NCBI GenBank assembly: GCA_013696425.1
Contig: JACCYP010000290.1
Location: forward strand, 1 to 13,339
Reading direction: 5' to 3'
Source of the DNA: Thermoleophilaceae bacterium
GTDB lineage: Bacteria; Actinomycetota; Thermoleophilia; Solirubrobacterales; Thermoleophilaceae
DNA: 13,339 nucleotides
In this document: piece after piece, positions 6,375 to 11,058 of the stretch
How positions within the stretch are numbered: position 1 is the stretch's first letter
Layout: each line of letters begins with the position of its first letter
Notes under the pieces: model-generated
Database searches by the model: none
What the model was told of the DNA's origin: nothing
Seen by the model: only the letters and a program-made list of their open reading frames with translations
Program-made: the position numbers and the translations under genes

Positions 6375-6705
6375 CCTCGGAATGGGTGACGTCGAGCAGC
6401 TGCTGCGCAACGCGCTCGTGCCGGTTGAGCCGCCGGAGCGCCTGAGCGAGCGCCTCGAGCGCACGCTCTCGGAGGTCACCGACGCCGCCGCCGGGGAGCT
6501 CGCCGACTGGGAGCTCGAGATCGGCGACCCGCGCAACTGGGCGCGGCCCGTGATCGCGGCCACCGCACTGGGTGTGGCGGGCGCGAGCCTCGCCGTGGTG
6601 CGTGCCCGCAGGCACGCCAAGAAGAAGGACACGCACGGGCTCCGTGCGATCGAGCACTCGCTGGAGGACGTGCTCGGCCAGGTCCGCAAGCGCCTGGACG
6701 GCTGA
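6367..6705 (+). CDS. Small single-helix membrane protein, possible anti-sigma partner
   Basis: A 112-residue protein of no recognised family. It has an amphipathic N-terminal half (VEQLLRNALVPVEPPERLSERLERTLSEV, 9-37), a single predicted membrane helix around PVIAATALGVAGASLAVV (61-78), and then a strongly basic patch (RARRHAKKK, 79-87) and a short charged tail. The basic patch after the helix suggests that the C-terminus is cytoplasmic. The ATG at 6367 overlaps the ECF sigma stop by 8 nt. That coupling is typical of sigma/anti-sigma pairs, and a small membrane protein in that position is the usual partner. There is no HxxxCxxC zinc motif, so if it is an anti-sigma factor it is not of the common ZAS class. 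It ends with TGA at 6703, inside an inverted repeat shared with the converging ferritin-like gene. Confidence 0.7.
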   Translation: MSDLGMGDVEQLLRNALVPVEPPERLSERLERTLSEVTDAAAGELADWELEIGDPRNWARPVIAATALGVAGASLAVVRARRHAKKKDTHGLRAIEHSLEDVLGQVRKRLDG

Positions 6706-6759
6706 GGTAGACGGCGCGACCCCGAAGGGCCGCGCCGTGCTGGTTGGCTGTCTACCTCA
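6703..6759. terminator. Two-way terminator-like inverted repeat between converging genes
   Basis: TGAGGTAGAC (6703-6712) and GTCTACCTCA (6750-6759) are perfect 10-base inverted repeats. Inside them ACGGCGCG (6711-6718) pairs with CGCGCCGT (6731-6738), with a possible CCC-GAA-GGG tip. Each outer arm begins with the stop codon of its gene: TGA at 6703-6705 for the small membrane protein, and TGA at 6759-6757 on the minus strand for the ferritin-like gene. No T-run follows, as is common in GC-rich actinobacteria. Confidence 0.7.
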
Positions 6760-7389
6760 GGCCTTGATGAACGGCTTGATCGCTTCGAGGACCTTTTCCT
6801 CGCTGAGCGTCTTGTCGAACGCGTCGGGCGCCGGGTTCTCCTTGATCAGGAGCCGGATCGCCGCTGCGTGCCGCGCCTCGATCTGAACGATCGAGCCGGC
6901 GGCTGCCAGCACTTCCTTGCTCTCGATCGCCGGAGCCGCGCCGTTGTAGGCGGAGACACCGGTGTCCTCGAGGACCTGAGCGAGCATGAGGAAGCTCTCC
7001 TGGTCCTTCGCGTCGGGGAACGTGAACTCCGGCTCCGCGACCGGCTTCCCACCGAGCTGCTCGATCGTCGCCGAGAGGGCGTCGACGTGCTCTTCCTCGG
7101 CCTTGCCGAACTCCGTCGCGAGCGACTTCGCGTCGCCGCTGAGCTTCACTTCCTTACCCACGCGGGTGTAGAAGTCGGCCTCGAGGAGCTCGAGCGTGAG
7201 GGCGAAGTTGAGAATGTCAACGTCACCCATGGCCTCCTGCCCGAGCGCCTGTCGCACGAACGGCGACACGGCACCGGCGCCGTACACGGCACCTGCGGCG
7301 AGTGCACCCTTGAGGATGAACGCCTGCCGGTTGATTCCTGTGATCTCGACGGCGCCCAGTTCGGGCACCGCCAGGTTCTGATTGCTCAT
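6757..7389 (-). CDS. Ferritin-like domain protein, membrane-anchored or exported (second gene of the pair)
   Basis: A 210-residue four-helix ferritin-like (Ferritin_2-type) protein. Each half contributes one glutamate and an ExxH pair: E70 in LLEADFY with E98-x-x-H101, then E141 in VLEDTG with E171-x-x-H174 in IEARHAA. These could bind a di-iron centre. The N-terminus has a hydrophobic stretch (FILKGALAAGAVYGAGAV, about 24-41) after NRQ. This suggests an uncleaved anchor or a signal peptide; it lacks the RR/RK pair and the lipobox cysteine of its upstream paralogue. The start is ATG at 7389 with a strong AGAAAGGA ribosome-binding site 8 nt before it. It follows the paralogue by 28 nt, and the two share their ends (AFxK...EVL-AxKPFI), so they arose by tandem duplication. 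The function of these exported ferritin-like proteins is not established; iron handling or oxidative-stress protection is a guess from the fold. Confidence 0.88.
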   Translation of the reverse strand: MSNQNLAVPELGAVEITGINRQAFILKGALAAGAVYGAGAVSPFVRQALGQEAMGDVDILNFALTLELLEADFYTRVGKEVKLSGDAKSLATEFGKAEEEHVDALSATIEQLGGKPVAEPEFTFPDAKDQESFLMLAQVLEDTGVSAYNGAAPAIESKEVLAAAGSIVQIEARHAAAIRLLIKENPAPDAFDKTLSEEKVLEAIKPFIKA

Positions 7390-7397
7390 ATCGATAT

Positions 7398-7405
7398 TCC
7401 TTTCT
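7398..7405 (-). promoter_or_regulatory. Strong ribosome-binding site of the second ferritin-like gene
   Basis: AGAAAGGA on the minus strand, 8 nt before the ATG at 7389. It fixes the start and shows that this gene is translated from an mRNA with a leader, unlike several neighbours that seem leaderless. Confidence 0.8.
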
Positions 7406-7417
7406 GGCGTGCCTTGA

Positions 7418-8098
7418 CTAGGACGCGATGAACGGCTTCACGGCTGCGAGGACTTCCTTCATGTCCATCGGCTTCGCGAAATTGCCATCGGGGGTGATGT
7501 CACGGCCGACCAGGGTGTTGAGCGCGGCGGCATGCCGGCCCTCGACCGTGTGGATCGACAGTGCGGCGGCGAGCACGTCCTTGCTCTTGATGTTGCCCGC
7601 CTGGCCCAGGTAGGCAGCGGCGCCGACGTTCTCGACGGTCGCTGCCGTCTCGAGGATCTTGTCGGGGCCACCGTCGATTACCGGGCCGAACTTGGTCTTC
7701 GGCTTGGCAGCGGGAGTGCCGCCGAGCTGCTTGACCAGCGCGGTCAGGGCATCGACGTGCTCGTTCTCGTTCTCACCGATCGAAGTGGCGAGCTCGCCGA
7801 TCGTCTTGTCCTTGATCACGCCCGCGTCGATGACCTCCTGGTAGAAGGCCGCCTCCAGGTACTCCAGGGTGAGCGCGTAGTTCACGACTTCGATGTCGCC
7901 CTTGTCGGCCTTGGCCGTGGTGTCGCTCGTGGAGGACGTGCTGCCGCTCGTCTCCTCGTCGTCGTCACCACACGCCGCCAGGAAGATGGCGAACGCGCCG
8001 GCTGCGCCGGCACCACCGACCATCTTCAGAAAGCGCTTGCGGGAGGCCGGATCCTCGGCCAACTCCGCCATGGCTGCGCGGTCTTCACCTGCACTCAT
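7418..8098 (-). CDS. Ferritin-like domain lipoprotein with a Tat-like signal (first gene of the pair)
   Basis: A 226-residue exported ferritin-like protein. The N-terminus carries SRKRFLK (19-25), close to the twin-arginine pattern, then a hydrophobic core (VGGAGAAGAFAIFLAAC) ending in a lipobox, L40-A-A-C43. C43 would be lipidated. A flexible acidic and Ser/Thr-rich linker follows to about residue 66. The di-iron ligand set of the ferritin-like fold is E82 (EYLEAAFY), E111-x-x-H114 (ENEH), E156 (TVENVG) and E186-x-x-H189 (VEGRHAA). A Tat route would mean it folds, perhaps with metal bound, before export. The start is ATG at 8098 with AGGAG 7 nt upstream. It leads a two-gene operon with its paralogue, and its promoter region shares an element with the nearby ECF sigma gene. 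Substrate and physiological role are unknown. Confidence 0.88.
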   Translation of the reverse strand: MSAGEDRAAMAELAEDPASRKRFLKMVGGAGAAGAFAIFLAACGDDDEETSGSTSSTSDTTAKADKGDIEVVNYALTLEYLEAAFYQEVIDAGVIKDKTIGELATSIGENENEHVDALTALVKQLGGTPAAKPKTKFGPVIDGGPDKILETAATVENVGAAAYLGQAGNIKSKDVLAAALSIHTVEGRHAAALNTLVGRDITPDGNFAKPMDMKEVLAAVKPFIAS

Positions 8099-8105
8099 TG
8101 TTCAG

Positions 8106-8110
8106 CTCCT
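8106..8110 (-). promoter_or_regulatory. Ribosome-binding site of the ferritin-like lipoprotein gene
   Basis: AGGAG on the minus strand, 7 nt before the ATG at 8098. It confirms this start. Confidence 0.8.
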
Positions 8111-8130
8111 AGTTTCGGGTCTTGGTTGTG

Positions 8131-8158
8131 GTTTCGCGCGTTACCCGTAAGCGGATCA
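8131..8158 (-). promoter_or_regulatory. Candidate ECF-sigma promoter of the ferritin-like operon
   Basis: On the minus strand TGATCC (8158-8153) is followed after 16 nt by CGAAAC (8136-8131). The -35 lies inside CGGTGATCCG, a 10-bp block found identically upstream of the ECF sigma gene at 8662, where CGAA also follows after 16 nt. The predicted transcript start is about 25 nt before the ATG. As I recall it, the mycobacterial SigK promoter (CCATCC, then CCGAAT) is similar. Confidence 0.6.
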
Positions 8159-8166
8159 CCGTGCGG

Positions 8167-8178
8167 ACAGATTTCTGT
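8167..8178. repeat. Perfect 12-bp palindrome upstream of the ferritin-operon promoter
   Basis: ACAGATTTCTGT reads as ACAGA-TT-TCTGT. It is AT-rich against a GC-rich background and lies 8 bp upstream of the predicted -35 of the ferritin-like operon and 12 bp downstream of the DUF4383 stop codon. It could be an operator half-site pair for a regulator, part of a weak terminator for the DUF4383 gene, or chance. Confidence 0.35.
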
Positions 8179-8190
8179 GGCGCGTGGCCG

Positions 8191-8607
8191 CTAGGCGAGC
8201 GTCGGTGCGGGCTCTTCGGGGGTCGCGAAATACGCCGCGAAGCCCGAGAGCGCGATCACGAGGTGCAGCACGTTGTCCTCGGTGTTGACCGGAATGAGCC
8301 CGATGATCGCCCCGCCGTCGCCGTATGCGAATCCGAGGACGGTGACCACCGTGTAGGCGACCCCGAGCGTCAGGGCAGAGAGCCGGGCGCCGGTCCAGAA
8401 GCCCGCCACCGCCAGGCCGAGGAGGCCCGAACCGAGATGCACGAGGTTGTGCCAGGCGTTCACGTCGAGGACGCCGAGCACCGCTTCGCGTTCGATCTCG
8501 TCGCCCACGGAGAAGCTCGCGTTGTAGAAGAAGCCGAGCACGCCGACGAGCAGCAGCGCCACACCGAACACGAGTGCGAAGATCTGTGCGGGGGAGCGTG
8601 GTTGCAT
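8191..8607 (-). CDS. DUF4383 family membrane protein
   Basis: A 138-residue integral membrane protein. Its pattern matches DUF4383: GVLGFFYN (22-29), then GVLDVNAWHNLVHLGSGLLGL (45-65) and a second IPVNTEDNVLHLVIAL (105-120). The repeated N-x(2)-HNLVHL and DNVLHL motifs are the family hallmark. Four membrane helices are predicted near 8-27, 54-72, 76-97 and 112-128, with a short Pro/Glu tail. The biochemical function of the family is unknown; the paired helix histidines could bind a metal or haem, but that is a guess. The start is ATG at 8607. It is divergent from the ECF sigma gene (54 bp between the starts) and upstream of, and in line with, the ferritin-like operon, which has its own promoter in the 92-bp gap. 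It may belong to the same regulon by position. Confidence 0.87.
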   Translation of the reverse strand: MQPRSPAQIFALVFGVALLLVGVLGFFYNASFSVGDEIEREAVLGVLDVNAWHNLVHLGSGLLGLAVAGFWTGARLSALTLGVAYTVVTVLGFAYGDGGAIIGLIPVNTEDNVLHLVIALSGFAAYFATPEEPAPTLA

Positions 8608-8622
8608 ATCCCGGAGTTCCAG

Positions 8623-8653
8623 CGGTGATCCGGTTCTCCTCGTGAGGCGAAGG
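8623..8653 (+). promoter_or_regulatory. Candidate autoregulated promoter of the second ECF sigma gene
   Basis: CGGTGATCCG (8623-8632) includes TGATCC (8626-8631), and CGAAGG follows at 8648-8653 after a 16-nt spacer. The same block and spacing occur before the ferritin-like operon. A start 7-9 nt after the -10 would fall on or 1-2 nt before the ATG at 8662, so the transcript may be leaderless. If transcription begins further upstream, GAAGGA (8650-8654) could instead act as the ribosome-binding site. Confidence 0.6.
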
Positions 8654-8661
8654 ACCCCTAG

Positions 8662-9231
8662 ATGAGCCGACTCACATCTCTAGCCGACGAGGAGGTGATG
8701 CACGCCGTCCAGGAAGGCGACGCGCGCGCCTTCGAGGTGCTCTACGACCGTCACGGCGGTCCCTCCTTCTCACTCGCCTACCGCATGGCCGGCAACCGCG
8801 TCACCGCCGAGGACATCGTCCAGGACGCCTTCCTCTCGATCTGGCGCAGCCGCGAGCGCTACCGCGGCGAGCGCGGCAGCGTGCGGACCTGGATCCTCGG
8901 CATCGTCCACCACCGTGCGATCGACGCCCTGCGGCGCAACCTCGTGCACGATCGCCGCCGCGCGAGCTCCGAGGGCATCGAGGAGCGCCACGAGGCGCGC
9001 GAGCTCACCGACGTCGAGGCCGCCCGCCGCGAGGAGACGCGCACGGTGCGCGCCGCACTCAAGGAGCTTCCCGACGACCAGCTGCGCGTGGTCGAGCTCG
9101 CCTACTACGGCGGCTTCACACACACCCAGATCGCCGACATGCTCGACGCACCTGTGGGTACGGTCAAGGGCCGGATGCGACTGGGCCTGGCGAAGATGCG
9201 ACGTTCGCTCGGCGAGGAGGCGGTGGCCTGA
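8662..9231 (+). CDS. ECF-type sigma factor of the SigK/RskA-linked type
   Basis: A 189-residue ECF sigma factor. Region 2 covers about 9-95: DEEVMHAVQEGDARAFEVLYDRHGG, NRVTAEDIVQDAFLSIWRSRERYRGERG, and SVRTWILGIVHHRAIDALRRN, which should read the -10. Region 4 is LKELPDDQLRVVELAYYGGFTHTQIADMLDAPVGTVKGRMRLGLAKMR (133-180) with its helix-turn-helix. The GT-VK-x-RM-R-GL-x-KMR ending is common in the SigK-like group. The start is ATG at 8662. The stop codon overlaps the ATG of a zinc anti-sigma gene (TGATG), so the two products are made together and this factor is presumably held at the membrane until a signal arrives. Its likely promoter motif appears upstream of itself and of the ferritin-like operon, so positive autoregulation is inferred. 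The inducing signal is unknown. Confidence 0.92.
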   Translation: MSRLTSLADEEVMHAVQEGDARAFEVLYDRHGGPSFSLAYRMAGNRVTAEDIVQDAFLSIWRSRERYRGERGSVRTWILGIVHHRAIDALRRNLVHDRRRASSEGIEERHEARELTDVEAARREETRTVRAALKELPDDQLRVVELAYYGGFTHTQIADMLDAPVGTVKGRMRLGLAKMRRSLGEEAVA

Positions 9232-9947
9232 TGCCCCGCGGTCACGAAGAGCACCAGGACAACGTCGGCGCCTACCTGCTCGGCGCCCTGCCCGAACTCG
9301 AGGCCACGGCCTTCGAGAAGCACGTGATGGGCTGTGCCGACTGCCGCGACGAGCTCGAGCGCCTGCGCGTGTCGGCCGATGCGCTCGCGCGAGCCGTGCC
9401 CCAGGTCGTGGCCCCCGGCTCGCTCAAGGCTTCGCTGATGGACGCGGTGCGGGCCGAGGCGCCCGTCACGGCCGTGCGTCGCTTCCCGATCCGCCTTCCG
9501 CGCATCGATCTTCCACGCATCCGCCCGGCGATGGCATGGGTGAGCGCCGCGTTCCTGCTGGCGGTCGGTGTGCTCGCCGGCTACGCCGGATCCGTGCTCA
9601 CCAGCGAGGACGACGCTGGCAACGTACGGACCGTCGCCGGCCAGGTCGACGCCGCGCGGAGCCCGAACGGCACCGCGACGCTCGTGATCCCCGAGGGCGA
9701 GGGCGACGCCACCCTGCGCGTGAACGGCATGCCCAAGCTCGCCAAGGGATACCTCTATGAGGTCTGGTACTCCAACGGCAGCCGCAATACACCGGTGGGC
9801 ACCTTCACCGTGGACGCCGACGGCACCGGCGTGGCCGCGCTGCCCGAGGGGCTCGAGGGCGTCGAGCAGGTGATGGTCACGCGCGAGCGCGCGCCCGGAG
9901 TGAAGGCCCCCAGCCCGCCCGGGCCGCTGGTCACCGTCAAGACCTGA
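9231..9947 (+). CDS. RskA-like transmembrane zinc anti-sigma factor
   Basis: A 238-residue anti-sigma factor for the adjacent ECF sigma. The N-terminal cytoplasmic part has the ZAS zinc signature H31-x3-C35-x2-C38 in EKHVMGCADCRDEL, preceded by NVGAYLLGALPELEATAFE, the usual opening of such proteins. A basic juxtamembrane segment (VRRFPIRLPRIDLPRIRP) leads into one membrane helix (MAWVSAAFLLAVGVLAGYAG, 101-120). The outer domain, from about 145 to the end, matches the RskA C-terminal domain: GYLYEVWYSNGSRNTPVGTF (173-192), then GVEQVMVTRER. The ATG at 9231 overlaps the sigma stop by one base. In known RskA systems, regulated proteolysis of the anti-sigma factor at the membrane frees the sigma factor. 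A rhomboid protease gene begins 33 nt after this one, which makes it a candidate for that step. Confidence 0.93.
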   Translation: MPRGHEEHQDNVGAYLLGALPELEATAFEKHVMGCADCRDELERLRVSADALARAVPQVVAPGSLKASLMDAVRAEAPVTAVRRFPIRLPRIDLPRIRPAMAWVSAAFLLAVGVLAGYAGSVLTSEDDAGNVRTVAGQVDAARSPNGTATLVIPEGEGDATLRVNGMPKLAKGYLYEVWYSNGSRNTPVGTFTVDADGTGVAALPEGLEGVEQVMVTRERAPGVKAPSPPGPLVTVKT

Positions 9948-9948
9948 A

Positions 9949-9963
9949 GTCCCCTGGGGGGAC
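9949..9963 (+). terminator. Short hairpin after the anti-sigma gene
   Basis: GTCCCC (9949-9954) and GGGGAC (9958-9963) form a perfect 6-bp stem with a TGG loop, 2 nt after the anti-sigma stop codon and directly before the rhomboid -10 box. There is no T-run. It may weakly terminate the sigma/anti-sigma transcript or act in the rhomboid promoter region. Confidence 0.4.
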
Positions 9964-9967
9964 CTCC

Positions 9968-9973
9968 TAGCCT
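9968..9973 (+). promoter_or_regulatory. Candidate -10 box, leaderless start of the rhomboid gene
   Basis: TAGCCT (TAnnnT) is followed by 7 nt (CTAGGTC) and then GTG at 9981. No ribosome-binding site is present. The region normally holding the -35 overlaps the hairpin at 9949-9963. Confidence 0.45.
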
Positions 9974-9980
9974 CTAGGTC

Positions 9981-10808
9981 GTGGAGACCGCCGTACAGAC
10001 CTGTTACCGCCATCCCGGGCGCGAGACCGGCGTCGCCTGCTCGAACTGCTCGCGGCCGATCTGCCCGGATTGCATGACCTCGACCTCGGTTGGGATGCGC
10101 TGCCCGGAGTGCGCGCAGCAGAAGACGCCGATCAAGACCGCACAGTCCGCGTTCTCCGGCGGAGATCCAGTCGTGACCTACGCGCTGATCGCGCTGAACG
10201 TGATCGTCGCGCTCGCCGGATTCGTCGGCGGCGCGAGCGCGTCCGGCGGGTCGATCGGCTCGTCGCTCTTGAACGACGGCTCCGTGTCGCGCTTCGCGAT
10301 CGCCGACGGCGATTACTGGCGCCTCATCACCGCCGGCTTCCTGCACGCGGGCATGTTCCACCTCTTCTTCAACATGTTCTCGCTGTGGGTGCTGGGGAGC
10401 CTGCTCGAGCCCGCCATCGGCCGCCTGCGCTTCGGGATCATCTACTTCGTGTCGCTGCTGGCGGGGTCGTTCGGCGCGCTGCTCCTCGAGCCCACCCGCC
10501 CGACGGTCGGTGCCTCCGGCGCGATCTTCGGGCTGATGGGCGCCGCGGTGATCGTCATGCGCCGGCGCGGAATGTCGGCGATGGAGTCGGGGCTCGGGTT
10601 GTGGATCGGGCTCAACCTGCTGATCACCTTCACCGTGCCGTCGATCTCGATCGGGGGTCACGTGGGCGGGCTGATAGGCGGCGCGCTCACGGCGTTCGTG
10701 CTGTTCGAGCTGCCCGAACGCGTGAAGCTCCCGCGCGCCGCAGTGATGCTGCTGGCCGCCGCGATCGCTGGGGCGGCCGTCGTCGGCGCGGTCGTCGTGA
10801 GCGGATGA
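9981..10808 (+). CDS. Rhomboid intramembrane serine protease with an N-terminal B-box-like zinc domain
   Basis: A 275-residue fusion of a zinc-binding domain and a rhomboid protease. Residues 8-44 hold four ligand pairs spaced like a B-box finger: C8-x2-H11, C20-x2-C23, C28-x2-C31 and C41-x2-C44. A linker of about 20 residues leads to the membrane domain. The rhomboid landmarks are the helix-2 motif LHAGMFHLFFNMFSLWVLG (121-139, with H122, H127 and N131), the catalytic serine S179 in GASGAIFGL, and the catalytic histidine H227 in GGHVGGLIGG. About six to seven helices are visible, ending in a very hydrophobic stretch (250-275). Rhomboids cleave other membrane proteins within or near the bilayer. 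The start is GTG at 9981 with a TAnnnT box 7 nt upstream. The gene lies 33 nt after a single-pass anti-sigma factor, so that protein is a plausible substrate, though this is not shown. Confidence 0.93.
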   Translation: METAVQTCYRHPGRETGVACSNCSRPICPDCMTSTSVGMRCPECAQQKTPIKTAQSAFSGGDPVVTYALIALNVIVALAGFVGGASASGGSIGSSLLNDGSVSRFAIADGDYWRLITAGFLHAGMFHLFFNMFSLWVLGSLLEPAIGRLRFGIIYFVSLLAGSFGALLLEPTRPTVGASGAIFGLMGAAVIVMRRRGMSAMESGLGLWIGLNLLITFTVPSISIGGHVGGLIGGALTAFVLFELPERVKLPRAAVMLLAAAIAGAAVVGAVVVSG

Positions 10809-10865
10809 AGGCTCCTCGCGGCGCGCCGCTCGTCTGAACAGCGAGCAATGAGGGTGACGGTCCGG

Positions 10866-10880
10866 GCGCTGTGGCAGCGC
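10866..10880 (+). terminator. Short GC hairpin downstream of the rhomboid gene
   Basis: GCGCTG-TGG-CAGCGC is a perfect 6-bp stem with a 3-nt loop, 58 nt after the rhomboid stop codon and immediately before the large palindrome. There is no T-run. It is a possible terminator for the rhomboid gene. Confidence 0.4.
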
Positions 10881-10881
10881 G

Positions 10882-10983
10882 AGGCCTAGCGGCTACACGC
10901 CACGCCACCCGCTTGCAGTTACGCACCGAGGGAGGGCATAACTGCAAACGCGCCGCCGTGGCTGGCGCGTAGCCGCTACGCCT
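10882..10983. repeat. Long imperfect palindrome in the 250-nt gap between the rhomboid and glycosyltransferase genes
   Basis: The two sides of this 102-nt stretch pair over most of their length. AGGCcTAGCGGCTAC (10882-10896) faces GTAGCCGCTAcGCCT (10969-10983), with one mismatch. CGCCA (10898-10902) and GCCAC (10904-10908) face the run GTGGCTGGCG (10958-10967), with a one-base bulge. TTGCAGTTA (10913-10921) faces TAACTGCAA (10939-10947) perfectly. The loop is about 17 nt. The gap 10809-11058 holds no supported gene. This could be a two-way terminator for the converging genes, a structured RNA, or a small palindromic repeat element; a second copy elsewhere in the genome would favour the last. 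Confidence 0.75.
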
Positions 10984-11036
10984 TGCGCATTGCAGCAGCC
11001 GTTCGGCCCTCCCCGTTATTGGCCGCAGTTTCCAGA

Positions 11037-11049
11037 GCGCCGAAGGCGC
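11037..11049 (-). terminator. Hairpin after the glycosyltransferase gene
   Basis: On the minus strand GCGCC-TTC-GGCGC forms a perfect 5-bp stem 9 nt after the glycosyltransferase stop codon. There is no T-run. It is a likely factor-assisted or weak intrinsic terminator. Confidence 0.45.
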
Positions 11050-11058
11050 GAGCCTCAC

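Noticed and set aside
9105..10661. A 518-codon open frame on the minus strand opposite the anti-sigma and rhomboid genes
   Set aside because: The product is rich in His, Arg and Gly with no recognisable motif, and lies antisense to two well-supported genes. Long antisense frames are expected at this GC content.
10805..10888. Tiny frames (10-13 codons) after the rhomboid gene, for example from ATG 10847
   Set aside because: They have no ribosome-binding site, no motif and overlap hairpins. There is not enough evidence for a peptide gene.
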